Source: Locusta migratoria (lineage: Eukaryota; Arthropoda; Insecta; Orthoptera; Acrididae). From it: 64,000 nucleotides of DNA. The number at the start of each line of letters is the position of its first letter. Position 1 is the stretch's first letter. The stretch is from assembly GCA_026315105.1 (NCBI GenBank), contig CM048745.1, forward strand, positions 784,777,390 through 784,841,389. Direction: 5' to 3'. The position numbers and the translations under genes were made by a program. A model generated the notes under the pieces. It was given only the letters and a program-made list of their open reading frames with translations, made no database searches and was not told the origin of the DNA. Positions 11,577-21,125 of the stretch are shown here, in pieces.

Positions 11577-11728
11577 TTCTGCTGTCTATCCAGTTTAAAT
11601 TCCCTACACATATCCTTGTTGATGGTTTACTGAGTGTTGAACCCACTACAGTGCTGAACTTTAATGTGTAGGCATAAGCAAACGTGAAAGTGTACAAAAG
11701 GTTTATTTTTATCTTGAATAATCTTATT

Positions 11729-12111
11729 CGCAACAGTTGTTAATATTTTATTATTTCTTTGCACTACCCGAGTTTCGAGGCATATGTCCTATAATCAGGC
11801 GCATCTGCAAATTACAATCAAATAAAACAGTGACGTCTGTCATGTAAGAAAATGGCTACCCTACATGCTAACTAAAATGGGTCACAAGAATTAGTCCACG
11901 AAAAATACAAATGTGTTCCTGTTTAACTACTCACTAAGTACAATTACTCTCTATGTTCTGAACCATTTTAATAAAGATGTAGGGTAGCCATTTTTTTTGT
12001 ATGACAGATGTCCCTATTTTATATGATTGTAATTTGCAGATGCACCTGATGATGAGACATAGATATCGAAAGTTGTGTAGTGCACATAAAAAAGAAATTA
12101 ACAACTGTCGC
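11729..12111. repeat. Palindromic element with ~135-bp arms (PLE/hammerhead type)
   Basis: The left arm (11729-11870) and right arm (11978-12111) are inverted copies: CAACAGTTGTTAAT against ATTAACAACTG at the tips, and ATGGCTACCCTACA against TGTAGGGTAGCCAT at the centre. Each arm holds a CTGATGA-like box and a CGAAA box facing its tip: plus strand 12046-12052 and 12068-12071; minus strand 11792-11798 (one mismatch) and 11772-11776. That layout recalls the hammerhead-bearing terminal repeats of Penelope-like elements. Confidence 0.7.
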
Positions 12112-12455
12112 GCATCACATCATTAAAGATGAAGATGGATGGTTATGGATGTCACGAAGGAAAAAAAAATATGCCAAAAGGTTTGTTGGTTCGTTTTTAA
12201 AGTTCGTCGGTGACTCTGTTTTTCGTCTCCACTGTCTGTTTTTCGCTCCCACCGTTATTTTCTCCGTAAATTTATCGTTTCCTGCTACCATTCTCTCTCC
12301 TCAACCATGACTGTCTGCTTTCTCTTTTCTGCTATTCCTTTTTCAGTGCCAAACTATGAACAAACAAATGGTGCTTTTTTGAGCCGTATAAAGACACACG
12401 TACTGCACAAAACCTATCTGCTCTATTTTACAAGGGCGCAGAAAGTGTGTAACAT
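12112..12455. other. No gene recognised
   Basis: Pyrimidine-rich stretches; the ORFs are short and low in complexity. Confidence 0.4.
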
Positions 12456-12658
12456 ACAAAATATTCAAATGTTTGTTAAGCTTATGGGACTTAACTGCGA
12501 GGTCATCAGTTCCTAAACTTACAAACTACTTATAAATTAACTTATACCAAAGACAACACAAACATCCATTTCCGATGGAGGATTCGAACCTCCGACGGAG
12601 AACGGCATCGCGCATTTGAGCATAGCACCTTATTGCGCTCGGCCACTCCGCCCCGGCT
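12456..12658 (-). mobile_element. tRNA-headed SINE (type B head)
   Basis: Shared body and CAAATGTTTG tail, but the head is of another kind (GCGGAGTGGCCGAGCGC, then GGAGGTTCGAATCCTCC). A short target duplication TGTAACAT lies at 12448-12455 and 12659-12666. Confidence 0.88.
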
Positions 12659-12666
12659 TGTAACAT

Positions 12667-13275
12667 TCAAATTACGAATTTGTACTGTATCATAGTTAAC
12701 AGTACGACCGTTCTTCCGATAGGTATACAAAAGGTAATTAGGACAAGGGATATTGTGTAGGTTATGATAACGATCTCAAATATACCTAGGAATGAAATTA
12801 CTGCTAGATAACAGTTGTGGTGCAGGAAAAACTTCTGTTATCCACGCATAAGTTTTTGAACCTGACTTGAATTAGATTTTTTCTTAAGTTTGTAGCCCTG
12901 GTTTTTCACGTTCTCAAATTACTGCCTTAGAAAAGTCATATATTTGTAAATTAATGGTCGTTGTAATTGCAGTGATATTTCTTTGCTCATATTTCAAGAA
13001 GGGTGATATGGCTAGTGTGAAAGGTGGACTAGATGACATTTAAATGTTTACCGAGATGAAAAGAAGTAGAACTATATAACAGAGCGCGCGAGTCGCGCTG
13101 TACCTCTGCTTCTGTTTATGACTATTATGCACTGTTATGCGCAAAATACTGTAACATAAATTCTGCAAGAAAAACAGTTACATTTAGAGAAGTTTACATA
13201 GCATAGTATTATGTCAGATTATTAAATGAAAAATTATTGTAATCCTAAGGAACATGCCAATATCGTTGTACCAAA
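12667..13275. other. No gene or repeat recognised
   Basis: AT-rich single-copy-looking DNA. Confidence 0.4.
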
Positions 13276-13293
13276 GACTTACAAACTACTTAA
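13276..13293 (-). mobile_element. SINE fragment, left piece (split by hairpin element)
   Basis: CTTACAAACTACTT is the SINE body. The SINE resumes after the insertion, at 13516. Confidence 0.6.
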
Positions 13294-13515
13294 TCTACAT
13301 GCAAGCGTAGGCTTTCGCGGTCGTTGTCACTGACAATAAAATTCTTCTGGGTAGGAGACCGTGTCGTCATTTTTGTAAAATCTACCGACGTTTCGGCCAC
13401 TGCTGCAGGCGGCCATCGTCAGGGTCTGAGTCTGACTGACACAGACCTGATGAAGGCTGCTTTAAACAATGACCGAAACGTCGGTAATTTTATAAAAATA
13501 ACGACGTGGTCTCAT
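13294..13515. repeat. 222-bp hairpin element with two hammerhead-like cores, inside a SINE
   Basis: Arms pair as GACCGTGTCGTCATTTTTG against AAAATAACGACGTGGTC, with ACCGACGTTTCGG/CCGAAACGTCGGT inside. ACTTAA is duplicated at 13288-13293 and 13516-13521, exactly where the surrounding SINE is broken. On the minus strand 13391-13422 gives CTGACGA, GGCC, loop, GGCC, GAAAC. On the plus strand 13447-13479 gives CTGATGA and CCGAAAC with a weaker stem. Confidence 0.75.
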
Positions 13516-13618
13516 ACTTAAACTAACTTATAATAGGGACTACAGACACATCGAAGCCCGAGGGAAGATTCGAAACCCCGGCGGGAGCGGCCGGGCACAC
13601 CGTGACTCAGCCCCGCGT
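13516..13618 (-). mobile_element. Diverged SINE fragment, right piece
   Basis: Contains a damaged B box (GATTCGAAACCCCGGC as read on the plus strand) and the head region. Continues 13276-13293. Confidence 0.6.
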
Positions 13619-13650
13619 GGCGATTATTGAGCCCGAAAAATATACTTAAG

Positions 13651-14060
13651 AGCCAAAGAAACTGGTACACCGCCTAACATCGCGTATGGCCGCTGCGGTC
13701 ACGCAGAAGTGCTCCAACACGACGTGGCATCATGGACTCCACCATTGTCTAAAGGAAACTGACACGGTGCACTCCACGGGCTGTACTAAATCCCTAAGAG
13801 TAGGAGGGAGTTCAAAGCGCGCGCAAGGCATCGCAAATATGCTCAATTACATTAATGTCTGTGGAGTTTGATGGGCAGCAGAGGTGTTTAAACTCAGAAG
13901 AGTATATCCGGAAACACTCTGCAGAAATTCTGGATATTTGAAATGTTGCATTATCCCGCTCGAGGCCCCGATTCAGTAGGAATGCACAATGCACATTCAT
14001 GGATGCAGTTGACCAGGCCAGAATGCGTATGTAATTATCGCTTTACAAAGTCGTATCTAG
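13651..14060 (-). pseudogene. Tc1-like transposase, C-terminal part
   Basis: The minus strand (for example 13812-14000) reads RDNATFQISRISAECF and SSEFKHLCCPSNSTDINVIEHICDAL. This fits the D-N-A-x-x-H...SPDxNxIExxWDxL region of Tc1 transposases, with the conserved Trp and Pro changed. A LINE interrupts it at 14061; the next part of the gene resumes at 15551. Confidence 0.75.
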
Positions 14061-15550
14061 ATTAGATTAGATTAGATCAGTACTTGTTCCAGAGATCATG
14101 AATACGACACTTCGTAATGATGTGGGATGTGTCAAGGTTAATGAAAGTTGTCTTTACAAATTATTACTTTGTATTAAATATTACATGACACAATTTTTTA
14201 ATTATTATTTTTTATTATTTTCAGATTTACTGATTTATATCTAAAAATTCATCTATAGTGTAGAAGGAGTTGCCATTCAGAAATTCTTTTAATTTATTCT
14301 TAAATTCTAGTTGGCTATGTGGCAGGCTTTTGATGCTGTTTGGTAGGTGTGGCAATATAATTCATCCCTTTCTGTGCCAAAGCTAGATTTAACCTCGAAT
14401 AGTGAAGATCATTCCTTCTCCTAGCGTTGTAGTCATGTACACTGCTATTGCTTTTGAATTTGGTGGGTTTGGTAATAACAAATTTCATACGTGAATATAT
14501 ATACTGTGAAACTACTGTGAAGATCCTTAGCTCTATAAATAAGTGTCTGCAGGATGATCTTGGATGGGCTCCAGCAATTATTCGGATTACACGCTTTTGT
14601 GCAATGAATACTTTTTTACTCAGTGATGAATTACTCCAGAAAATGATGCCATACGAAAGCAGAGTATGAAAATAAGCTTACTAAGATGTATACCACAAAA
14701 ATTTGCAATTACCCTAATAGCATAAGTAGCTGAACTCAAATGTTTCAGCAGATCTTCAATGTGTTTTTCCACTCCAACCCCTTATCAATGCATACACCTA
14801 AAACTTTTGAATATACTATCTTTGCTACAGATTTCTGATCAAAGTCTATTTATTAATGGTGTCATTCCATTTACTGTATGGAACTGTACTGTGTTTTATC
14901 GAACTTTAATGATAGTCCATTTGCTGAGAAACACTTAATGATTTTCTGACAGACGTCGTTTACAATTTCTTCATTTAGTTCTTGTCTGTCAGGTGTGATA
15001 ACTATACTTGTATCATCAGCAAAAAGAACCAGCTCTTCATCTTCATGAATATAGAATGGCAAGTCATTAATATATATTAAGAACAGCAAAGGGCCCAAGA
15101 CCGAACCTTGTGGCACCCCATTTTTGATTGCTCCCTAGTTTGAGGAATCAGCTGTTTTTTCGTATTATGTGAACTACTTATGTCAACTTTCCTGTTAGGT
15201 ATTATTTAAGCCAATTATACCACAATACTTTAGTTTATCTATGAGAATTCCATGATTTACGCAATCAAAAGCCTTGGAGAGATCACAAGAAATCCCAACG
15301 GGTGATGCCCGGTTATTCAGAGAATTTAATATTTCATTGGTGAAAGTATATATAGCATTTTCTGTTGAAAAGCCTTTCTGAAAACCAAACTGACATTTTG
15401 TTAGAAATTTAGTTTTACCTATGTATGAAACTACTCTAGAATACTTTACTTTTTCAAGAATTTTGGATAAGGCTATCAGAGGTGAAACTGGGCGGTAGTT
15501 GTTGACATCAGACGTATCCCCTTTTTTATGCACTGGTTTAACGATAGCAT
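14061..15550 (-). mobile_element. LINE of the (TCTAA)n-tailed family, inserted in a Tc1 element
   Basis: The minus strand reads AIVKPVHKKGD, NYRPVS, CQFGFQKGFSTENAI and CDLSKAFDCVNH (15195-15550), then MPQGSVLGPLLFLIYINDLPFY and LFADDTSIV (14871-15116), the core RT motifs with an intact-looking FADD. The 3' end is a run of AGATT on the plus strand, i.e. a (TCTAA)n tail. Stops and frameshifts separate the pieces. Related 3' ends lie at 24286-24901, 33610-34040 and 39995-40320. Confidence 0.8.
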
Positions 15551-15661
15551 ACTTGTCTATCAGGGTTCCCATATATCTCCAACTGCAAACGGTCCACACA
15601 TATTACAGGGCCTCCATAGTCTTGAACAATCCCTTGCTGATATGCAGAGTTCATGGATTCA
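15551..15661 (-). pseudogene. Tc1-like transposase, middle part
   Basis: Resumes the Tc1 gene broken at 14060. The minus strand reads an ALxxWTVCSWRYMGTLI-type stretch. Continuity of the element across the LINE is inferred from remembered Tc1 order. Confidence 0.6.
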
Positions 15662-15689
15662 TCATTCCGTGAATTATCTTTATTAGATA

Positions 15690-15865
15690 ATGATGTTGCA
15701 CAATCGTAGAGTAACATAGTACGAATCCAAAGGTCGCGGGTTGGTATCAGGGTTGTAAGATTTTTATCTGTACTTTCCATTTCTTTCACCTCTGGTAATG
15801 TTGCTGATGTGAAAAAAATAGAGTGGCACTGTGGTTCGGAACCCACGTTAAACTGCAGTTCCTCC
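15690..15865 (+). mobile_element. Second SINE family (tRNA-headed), fragment
   Basis: Matches the reverse complement of 44100-44275: CCAAAGGTCGCGGGTT head piece, the CTTTCACCTCTGG block and the GTTCGGAACCCACGTTAAAC block. It supplies the first codons of the ORF that then runs into the Penelope element. Confidence 0.7.
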
Positions 15866-16769
15866 TATTTCAGATATATAGATGACACTATAATTCTATT
15901 TAATGGATGTATAGAAGAAATTGAAGACTTCCATCAAAGGTTTAACAATATGCACAAGAAGATAACCACAATTGAACATGAAATTAACAACAGAATTAAC
16001 TTTCTCGACTTAACAATAAATAAGACTAACTCAGTACATACTTTCAATATATTCCGAAAACCCACAACTACAGACATAATAATTCATAATAGCTCTTGTC
16101 ACCCACAAAGCCATAAAGAAGCATATTTTAGATCAGCAATAGATCGTATCACCAAATATCCTCTCTGTAACAAAAATATAAATTCAGAGCTAAATACACT
16201 CAAAGATATAGCAATCAGTAATGGATATAACCCAGAACTAGTCAATAATCTGTATAAATCGAAATTAACTTCAAAACAGAAGAGTATTAAAGATGAAATC
16301 ACTTTAACAAAAACTGAAACAAGAAAGAACGACAAATTTGTAATACTGCCATACTGGGGACAAATTTCAGATAGAATAAAATATGCACTGAAGAAAACAA
16401 ATCTTAAAATTGGCTTCTACACTAACAACACTTTAGGAACTAATATCATACATAAAATAGAAAAAATTGATCGCTATAATCTGGAGTTTACAAAATCGAA
16501 TGCAATGAATGTTACAAAGCCTACATTGGACAGACAGGCAGACCTTTCAAAATTAGATTTAGAGAACATATAAATACAAGCGAAAATAATGTTTCAGCAT
16601 TCGGCACACACCTCAGAGAAAATAAACATTCGACAGAGAGTATAGAAGAAAATCTCAAAATTTTACATATTGTAAGCAAAGGGCAACTAATGGACGTTTT
16701 AGAAGAATTACAAATCTATACACATATGACTAAGTACCCAGAACAAATGTTAAATGAACAAACAGAAAT

Positions 16770-16771
<2 letters not shown>
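15866..16771 (+). pseudogene. Penelope-like RT + GIY-YIG protein, frameshifted
   Basis: The first frame (to 16573) gives FRYIDDTIILF, RINFLDLTIN and FRKPTTTD, typical of the PLE RT C-terminal half. From 16483 a second frame gives GVYKIECNEC then YIGQTGR (GVY at 16483-16491, YIG at 16522-16530), i.e. the two signature motifs of GIY-YIG nucleases plus the CxxC pair that PLEs carry. The domain continues to about 16771. One frameshift thus separates RT from an otherwise well-kept endonuclease. The ORF's N-terminal ~19 residues are SINE-derived and not part of the protein. Confidence 0.85.

Positions 16772-16806
<35 letters not shown>
16772..16806 (+). repeat. A35 homopolymer
   Basis: Directly follows the GIY-YIG coding region. 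Confidence 0.95.
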
Positions 16807-16810
<4 letters not shown>

Positions 16811-17350
16811 CGAAAATTTCCATAACACCTTGACCAGCATATAAAATACAGTCCACCCTACCGTAATATACTTCAAAATATGCAACGAAACGCGATAAAT
16901 TATAGTAGCACCGCAATATTATCCCTGTATTACAATATAGGACACAAATCAATTTATTACACTTAAAATAGTTCGGAATGAAATCTAAAATTTATTGTAC
17001 AATATTTGTCATGGTACTGTTTATGTCACACTGCATATAACCAACGATATTGTTACAAACAAAATTAAGCAAAGAATGTTTAATAAAACATCTTGGTATC
17101 AACAGCTCTGTAAATTACACAAAGTAATTACGATAAACAGCGTGACATAACCAGTAACCAAACATAAATGTATATGAATGTAAGTAATTATAACCTGTAT
17201 AATCAATATAACATTACTATATTAATGTATTTTCATGTAAAACACACTTTGTTCTCTGTAATAGGTGACTTAGAAAATGGGCAAAGCCCGAAACTAGTCG
17301 TCAGCATTTAAATAAAAGCAGCTTTGGTGCATATTTAAAAATGTCTTTTC

Positions 17351-18114
17351 TCCAATATTTAAGAGCTGCAAAACGCGTCATATCAAAAACATTTGATTAA
17401 AAAAGTGGTTTGTGTTTTTAATAACTTTCTCGCAGTCAAATTTTTTGAGTATAGTCAGTGTGTGTTACATGCAGGTTAATTGTCACAGTTGTTTTGTAAA
17501 AGATCCGTTGCGCACATAATCAGTTTAATGCACTGTTTCTTATTTAACAATATATACATCAATATCATGGCCATAATTAAACCGAATTACTGTGTTAATG
17601 AAAATTTTATTGTCTGATTTAGCGATAGGTTCAATATTAAATAACACACACACAGCTTTTAAGACAATGCTCGAAAAAAGAAAACAATGTTCAACGGTGA
17701 GCTTGAAGAGCACACTAATAAATGCATTCAATTATTTAACTGTGTTAAATTCACTTAAAATTACGACGAAACGCTAAATATTCACATTCGGAATGTAGGC
17801 CTAACAAGGTCGTATGTAAACAAACCTAACTTTTAGTGATTACTGGAGCAATACGTGAATAAAAGAAATACCTTTAATGATAAGCTTTAAGAGCACACTA
17901 ATAAATGTTTTTAGTTACTTATAGTGTTAAACTACGTTTAATTTCTACCTAAATTACTTTTCTTTTCCGATCGCACTGACACCGCATACTTGTGTTAGTC
18001 GTCACAAGAGGTATAACGTAATGTAAATCAGCATATTTTAATATTATGGTATATGTAACCTTCCACTGCTCTGCGCTATATGAAACATGGTTTTTATTTT
18101 TGTACCTATCAATC
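17351..18114. other. AT-rich, with an internal near-repeat
   Basis: AGCTTGAAGAGCACACTAATAAATG (17700-17724) recurs diverged as AGCTTTAAGAGCACAC at about 17884, each followed by TAGTGTTAAA-like bases. It may be a duplicated ~180-bp unit. No gene. Confidence 0.4.
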
Positions 18115-18309
18115 TAGCCACCGGTCGTGCCGCAGTGGATATACCGGTCCCCGTTAGATCACCGAAGTTCAGCACTGTCGGGCTTGGCCCTTCTGAGGCG
18201 GTCACGAAAACTGACATAACGGCCGGGATTGTGGGGCGCTGACCACATCCCCCTCCACACCGCATCCGTGGACGCCTTCGGGCAGAGGATGACACGGCGG
18301 CCGGTCAGT
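18115..18309 (+). mobile_element. 5S-rRNA-derived SINE, internally deleted
   Basis: The head matches the 5S rRNA internal promoter region (GTTAGATCACCGAAGTTCAG, then CACTGTCGGGCTTGG). The rest matches an orthopteran SINE I remember (CATAACGGCCGGGA, GAGGATGACACGGCGG). The part between the 5S head and body is shortened. Confidence 0.75.
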
Positions 18310-18751
18310 ACCACAGAGTAACATATACAGAGAAGAAGCCTCCCCTAAACCACTGTTCTATGCTCCCCTCGTAGTACCGTAAGATGCTAGCAGGTGTCAG
18401 GTGGATTGCTGGCTTATGGTTCCTCTCGCACGTCAGAGAGTAGCGTGGAGGGGAGGCTGAGGGGAGAGCTCGTGCCGCCTGCCACGAGGCCACGTCTGTG
18501 TCCAGCTTGCTGGTGTTTGAGGGGAGGTGGTGGTGGGGACAGCCGCTACCTGCCGCCTGCTCTGGCCAGTTTAAAGAGCTGCTTCTGACCGCAGCGCCAT
18601 CATGGGACATCTTACAGAACTGCTGGAAACCCTGCCTTCCCGCACCCTGGAGCGTAGGACCGGGCCCTTACGGAGGTTTCCCGTCTGTATATATTTGTCT
18701 GTGTCAGTACTCAGTGGGCGTCTCGAGGCCTGTCGGACGGAGGTTTTTCCT

Positions 18752-18753
<2 letters not shown>
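18310..18753. other. GC-rich block ending in poly-T; no gene recognised
   Basis: The short GC-rich ORFs carry no recognisable domain. Confidence 0.35.

Positions 18754-18791
<38 letters not shown>
18754..18791 (+). repeat. T38 homopolymer
   Basis: Uninterrupted T run. Confidence 0.95.
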
Positions 18792-18799
<8 letters not shown>

Positions 18800-18900
18800 A
18801 TGATGATGGAGGTGTCTGAAACGCGTAATTGAAGTCAGAGTGTACTTGAAGTATGACCTGTAATATAAAAATTTTGCGACCTAGCCATCTTATCGGCAGC

Positions 18901-20305
18901 ACCATCTACATCTACATGGGATACTCTGCAAATCACATTTAAGTGCCTGGCTGAGGGTTCATCCTACCACCGTTATACTATTTTATCTGCCATTCCATTC
19001 TCGAATAGCACGCGAGAAGATTGAACACCTGAATCTCTCCGTTCGGGTTCCGATTTCTCGTATTTTATTCTGATGATCATTTCTACCTATGTAAGTAGGA
19101 GTCAAAAATATATTTTCGCATTCGGAGGAGAATGTTGGCGATTGAAGTTTCGTAAGCAGCCCACGCCGCAGCGATAAGCGTCGTTGTTGTAATGATTCCC
19201 ATCCCAGATCCTGTATCATTTCCGTAACGCTGTCTCCCCTGTATCGCGACAATACGAAACGAGCTGTCCTTCTTTGGACTCTTTCGATGTCCTCCGTCAA
19301 ACTCACCTAATAAGAATCCCACACTGGACAGCAATATTCCATAAAAGGACGGACAAACGTAGTGTAAGCAGTTTCTTTAGTAGTTCTGTTGCATCTTTTA
19401 AGGGTTCTGGCAATAAAACGCAGTCTCTGGTTCGCCTTTCCCACGACACTATCTACGTGTTCTTTCCAATTTAAGTTAGAAGTAATAGTAATTCCTAGGT
19501 ATTTTGTGGAGTTTACGGACTTCACTTATGATTGATTTATCTTGTAAACAAAGTTTAACGGATTTCTTTTCGTACTCACGTGGACGACTTCACACTTCTC
19601 ATTATTTAGAGTCAATTGCCAATTTTACACCATACAGATATCTTATTCAAATCGTTCTACAGTTGGTTTTGATCATCAGATGATTGTACTAGACGGTAAA
19701 TGACGGCGTCATCTGCAAACAACCTAAGAGAGCTACTTAGATTTTCTCCTAAATCGTTTATGTAAATGAGGAACAGCAGAGGACCAATAACACTAACCTG
19801 TGGAACGCCCGATATCACCTCTGTTTTAGTCGATGCCTTACCATCGATTACTACGAACTGTGTCCTCTCTGAGAGGAAATCCCCTATCCAGTCGCAAATT
19901 TGGAGCGATATACCGTAACCACGCAATTTGGTAAAAGCCATTTGTGAGGTACGGTGTCAAAAGCCTTCTGGAAATCAAGGAATACGGAATAAATTTGCGA
20001 ACCCTTGTCGATAGCACACATCACTTCGTGTGAATAAAGAGCTAGTTGTGTTTCGCATGAACGATATTTTCTAAATCCATGTTGACCTTGGGCCAATAGA
20101 TCATTCTGTTCGAGATAATTCATAATATTTAAATACAGGATATGTTCCAAAACCCTGTTGCAAGTCGAAGTCAATGAAATAGGCCTGTAGTTTAATGGGT
20201 TACTCCTACTGCCTTTCTTGAATATCGGTGTGACCTGTGCAACTTTCCAATCTTTTGGTACAGATCCTTTGAAAGAGCGGTTGTGTATGACTGTTAAGTA
20301 ATCGA
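18901..20305 (-). mobile_element. CR1-like LINE, 3' 1.4 kb
   Basis: The minus strand reads, in order: TPIFKKGSRSNPLNYRPISL, QHGFRKYRSCETQL and FLDFQKAFDTVPH (20348 to 19884); GVPQVSVIGPLLFLIYINDL and LFADDAVIYR (19941 to 19657); KYLGITITSNLNWKEHV (19525 to 19307); ERVQRRTARFVLSRY and DLGWESLQQRR (19306 to 18983). It ends in a short (GTAGAT)n-type tail, as CR1/L2-like LINEs do. Frame changes between pieces show it is dead. It is the longest copy of the family also seen at 2825-3815 and 31645-32246. Confidence 0.88.
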
Positions 20306-20491
20306 TTGAAAAACGACATATTAACCAAATCCGTTTATTTTTTCTCAATGCTACCGGTTTCGGTCAGTTTACCATTATCATGCATGTTAAGCTATTAGCT
20401 AATCTCTGCTTACGCTTGATACTGGTAAACTGACCGAAACCGGTAGCATTGAGGAAAAATAAACAGACATGGTCAATATGTCGTTTTGCAA
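20306..20491. repeat. 186-bp hairpin element (CCGAAACCGGT type)
   Basis: Arms: TTGAAAAACGACATATT against AATATGTCGTTTTGCAA, and GCTACCGGTTTCGGTCAGTTTA against its reverse complement. Each arm has GGT, loop, ACC, GAAAC. The CTGANGA box is degenerate (TGATAAT). It is inserted between a LINE and the Tc1 N-terminal piece. Confidence 0.75.
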
Positions 20492-21125
20492 TTATGTCAG
20501 AGCTATTATGACCATGTGCTGGATACAGTTGGAAACGAGACTCGGCAGACCAGGCTACATGCTTCCAGTCATTGGCAGTCCGTTGTCGGTGTTGACGTAC
20601 CCAGGTGAGGTGTAAGGCTGTCTCTCGAGCTGTCTGAAAGGGTACACGAGTAGTCCTTCGGTTCAGAAAGCACATATTAAAGTTTTTTCTTTGAATGGTT
20701 CGCACGCTGACACTTCTTAATACTCCAGGATTGAAATCCGCAGTAATTTTCGGAAGGGTTACGCCTGTATTACTTTGAATGATTTCAGTGGCCGTTGGTT
20801 CGGTGTTTGAAGGATTGTTCCGGCCTCAGCGATGTCGAACGTTCGATGTTTTACCGGACTTACGACATTCACGGTGTACTCGTGAAATGGCTGTACGGGA
20901 AAATGCACATTTCATCTTTATTTCGTAGATGCTGTGCTCCACATCTCGTGCGTCGAATACAACACTATGTTCAAACAAAGTTAAATCGCGTTAATTGTAG
21001 CAGCAGTAACCGGTCTAACGCCGCCGCTAGACACCTGTTGTCTTATATCAGTTTTGCCAACCGCAGCGCCGTCCACTGATTGTTTACTTATCTGTCTTTG
21101 CGTACGCATGCCTACACCGTGTAAA
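20492..21125 (-). pseudogene. Tc1-like transposase, N-terminal part and 5' end
   Basis: The minus strand (20705 to 20364) reads RTIQRKNFNMCFLNRRTTRVPFQTARETALHLTW in two parts, then WSAESRFQLYP, the region before and at the first catalytic Asp of Tc1 transposases. Here the usual D of SDESRFQL is Ala (AES). Upstream sequence to about 21125 is helix-turn-helix coding and 5' leader, frame-broken. Strand and order fit the other half of the gene left at 15661. Confidence 0.75.

Larger units (their letters stand above)
15866..17350 (+). mobile_element. Penelope-like element, 5'-truncated
   Basis: RT active site YIDD at 15875-15886, a long RT tail, and a GIY-YIG endonuclease domain reached only after a frameshift near 16480. 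A 35-nt A run follows, then a 3' region ending with GGGCAAAGCCC GAAAC at 17279-17294. RT followed by GIY-YIG is the defining order of Penelope-like elements. Confidence 0.85.

Noticed and set aside
11318..11671. 117-codon ORF spanning the T47 run
   Set aside because: Its middle is poly-Phe from the homopolymer; low-complexity chance ORF. The same applies to the ORFs across 18498-18800 and 45810-46055.
18044..18295. Minus-strand ORF over the 5S-derived SINE
   Set aside because: It is the reverse reading of a pol III SINE; no protein motif.
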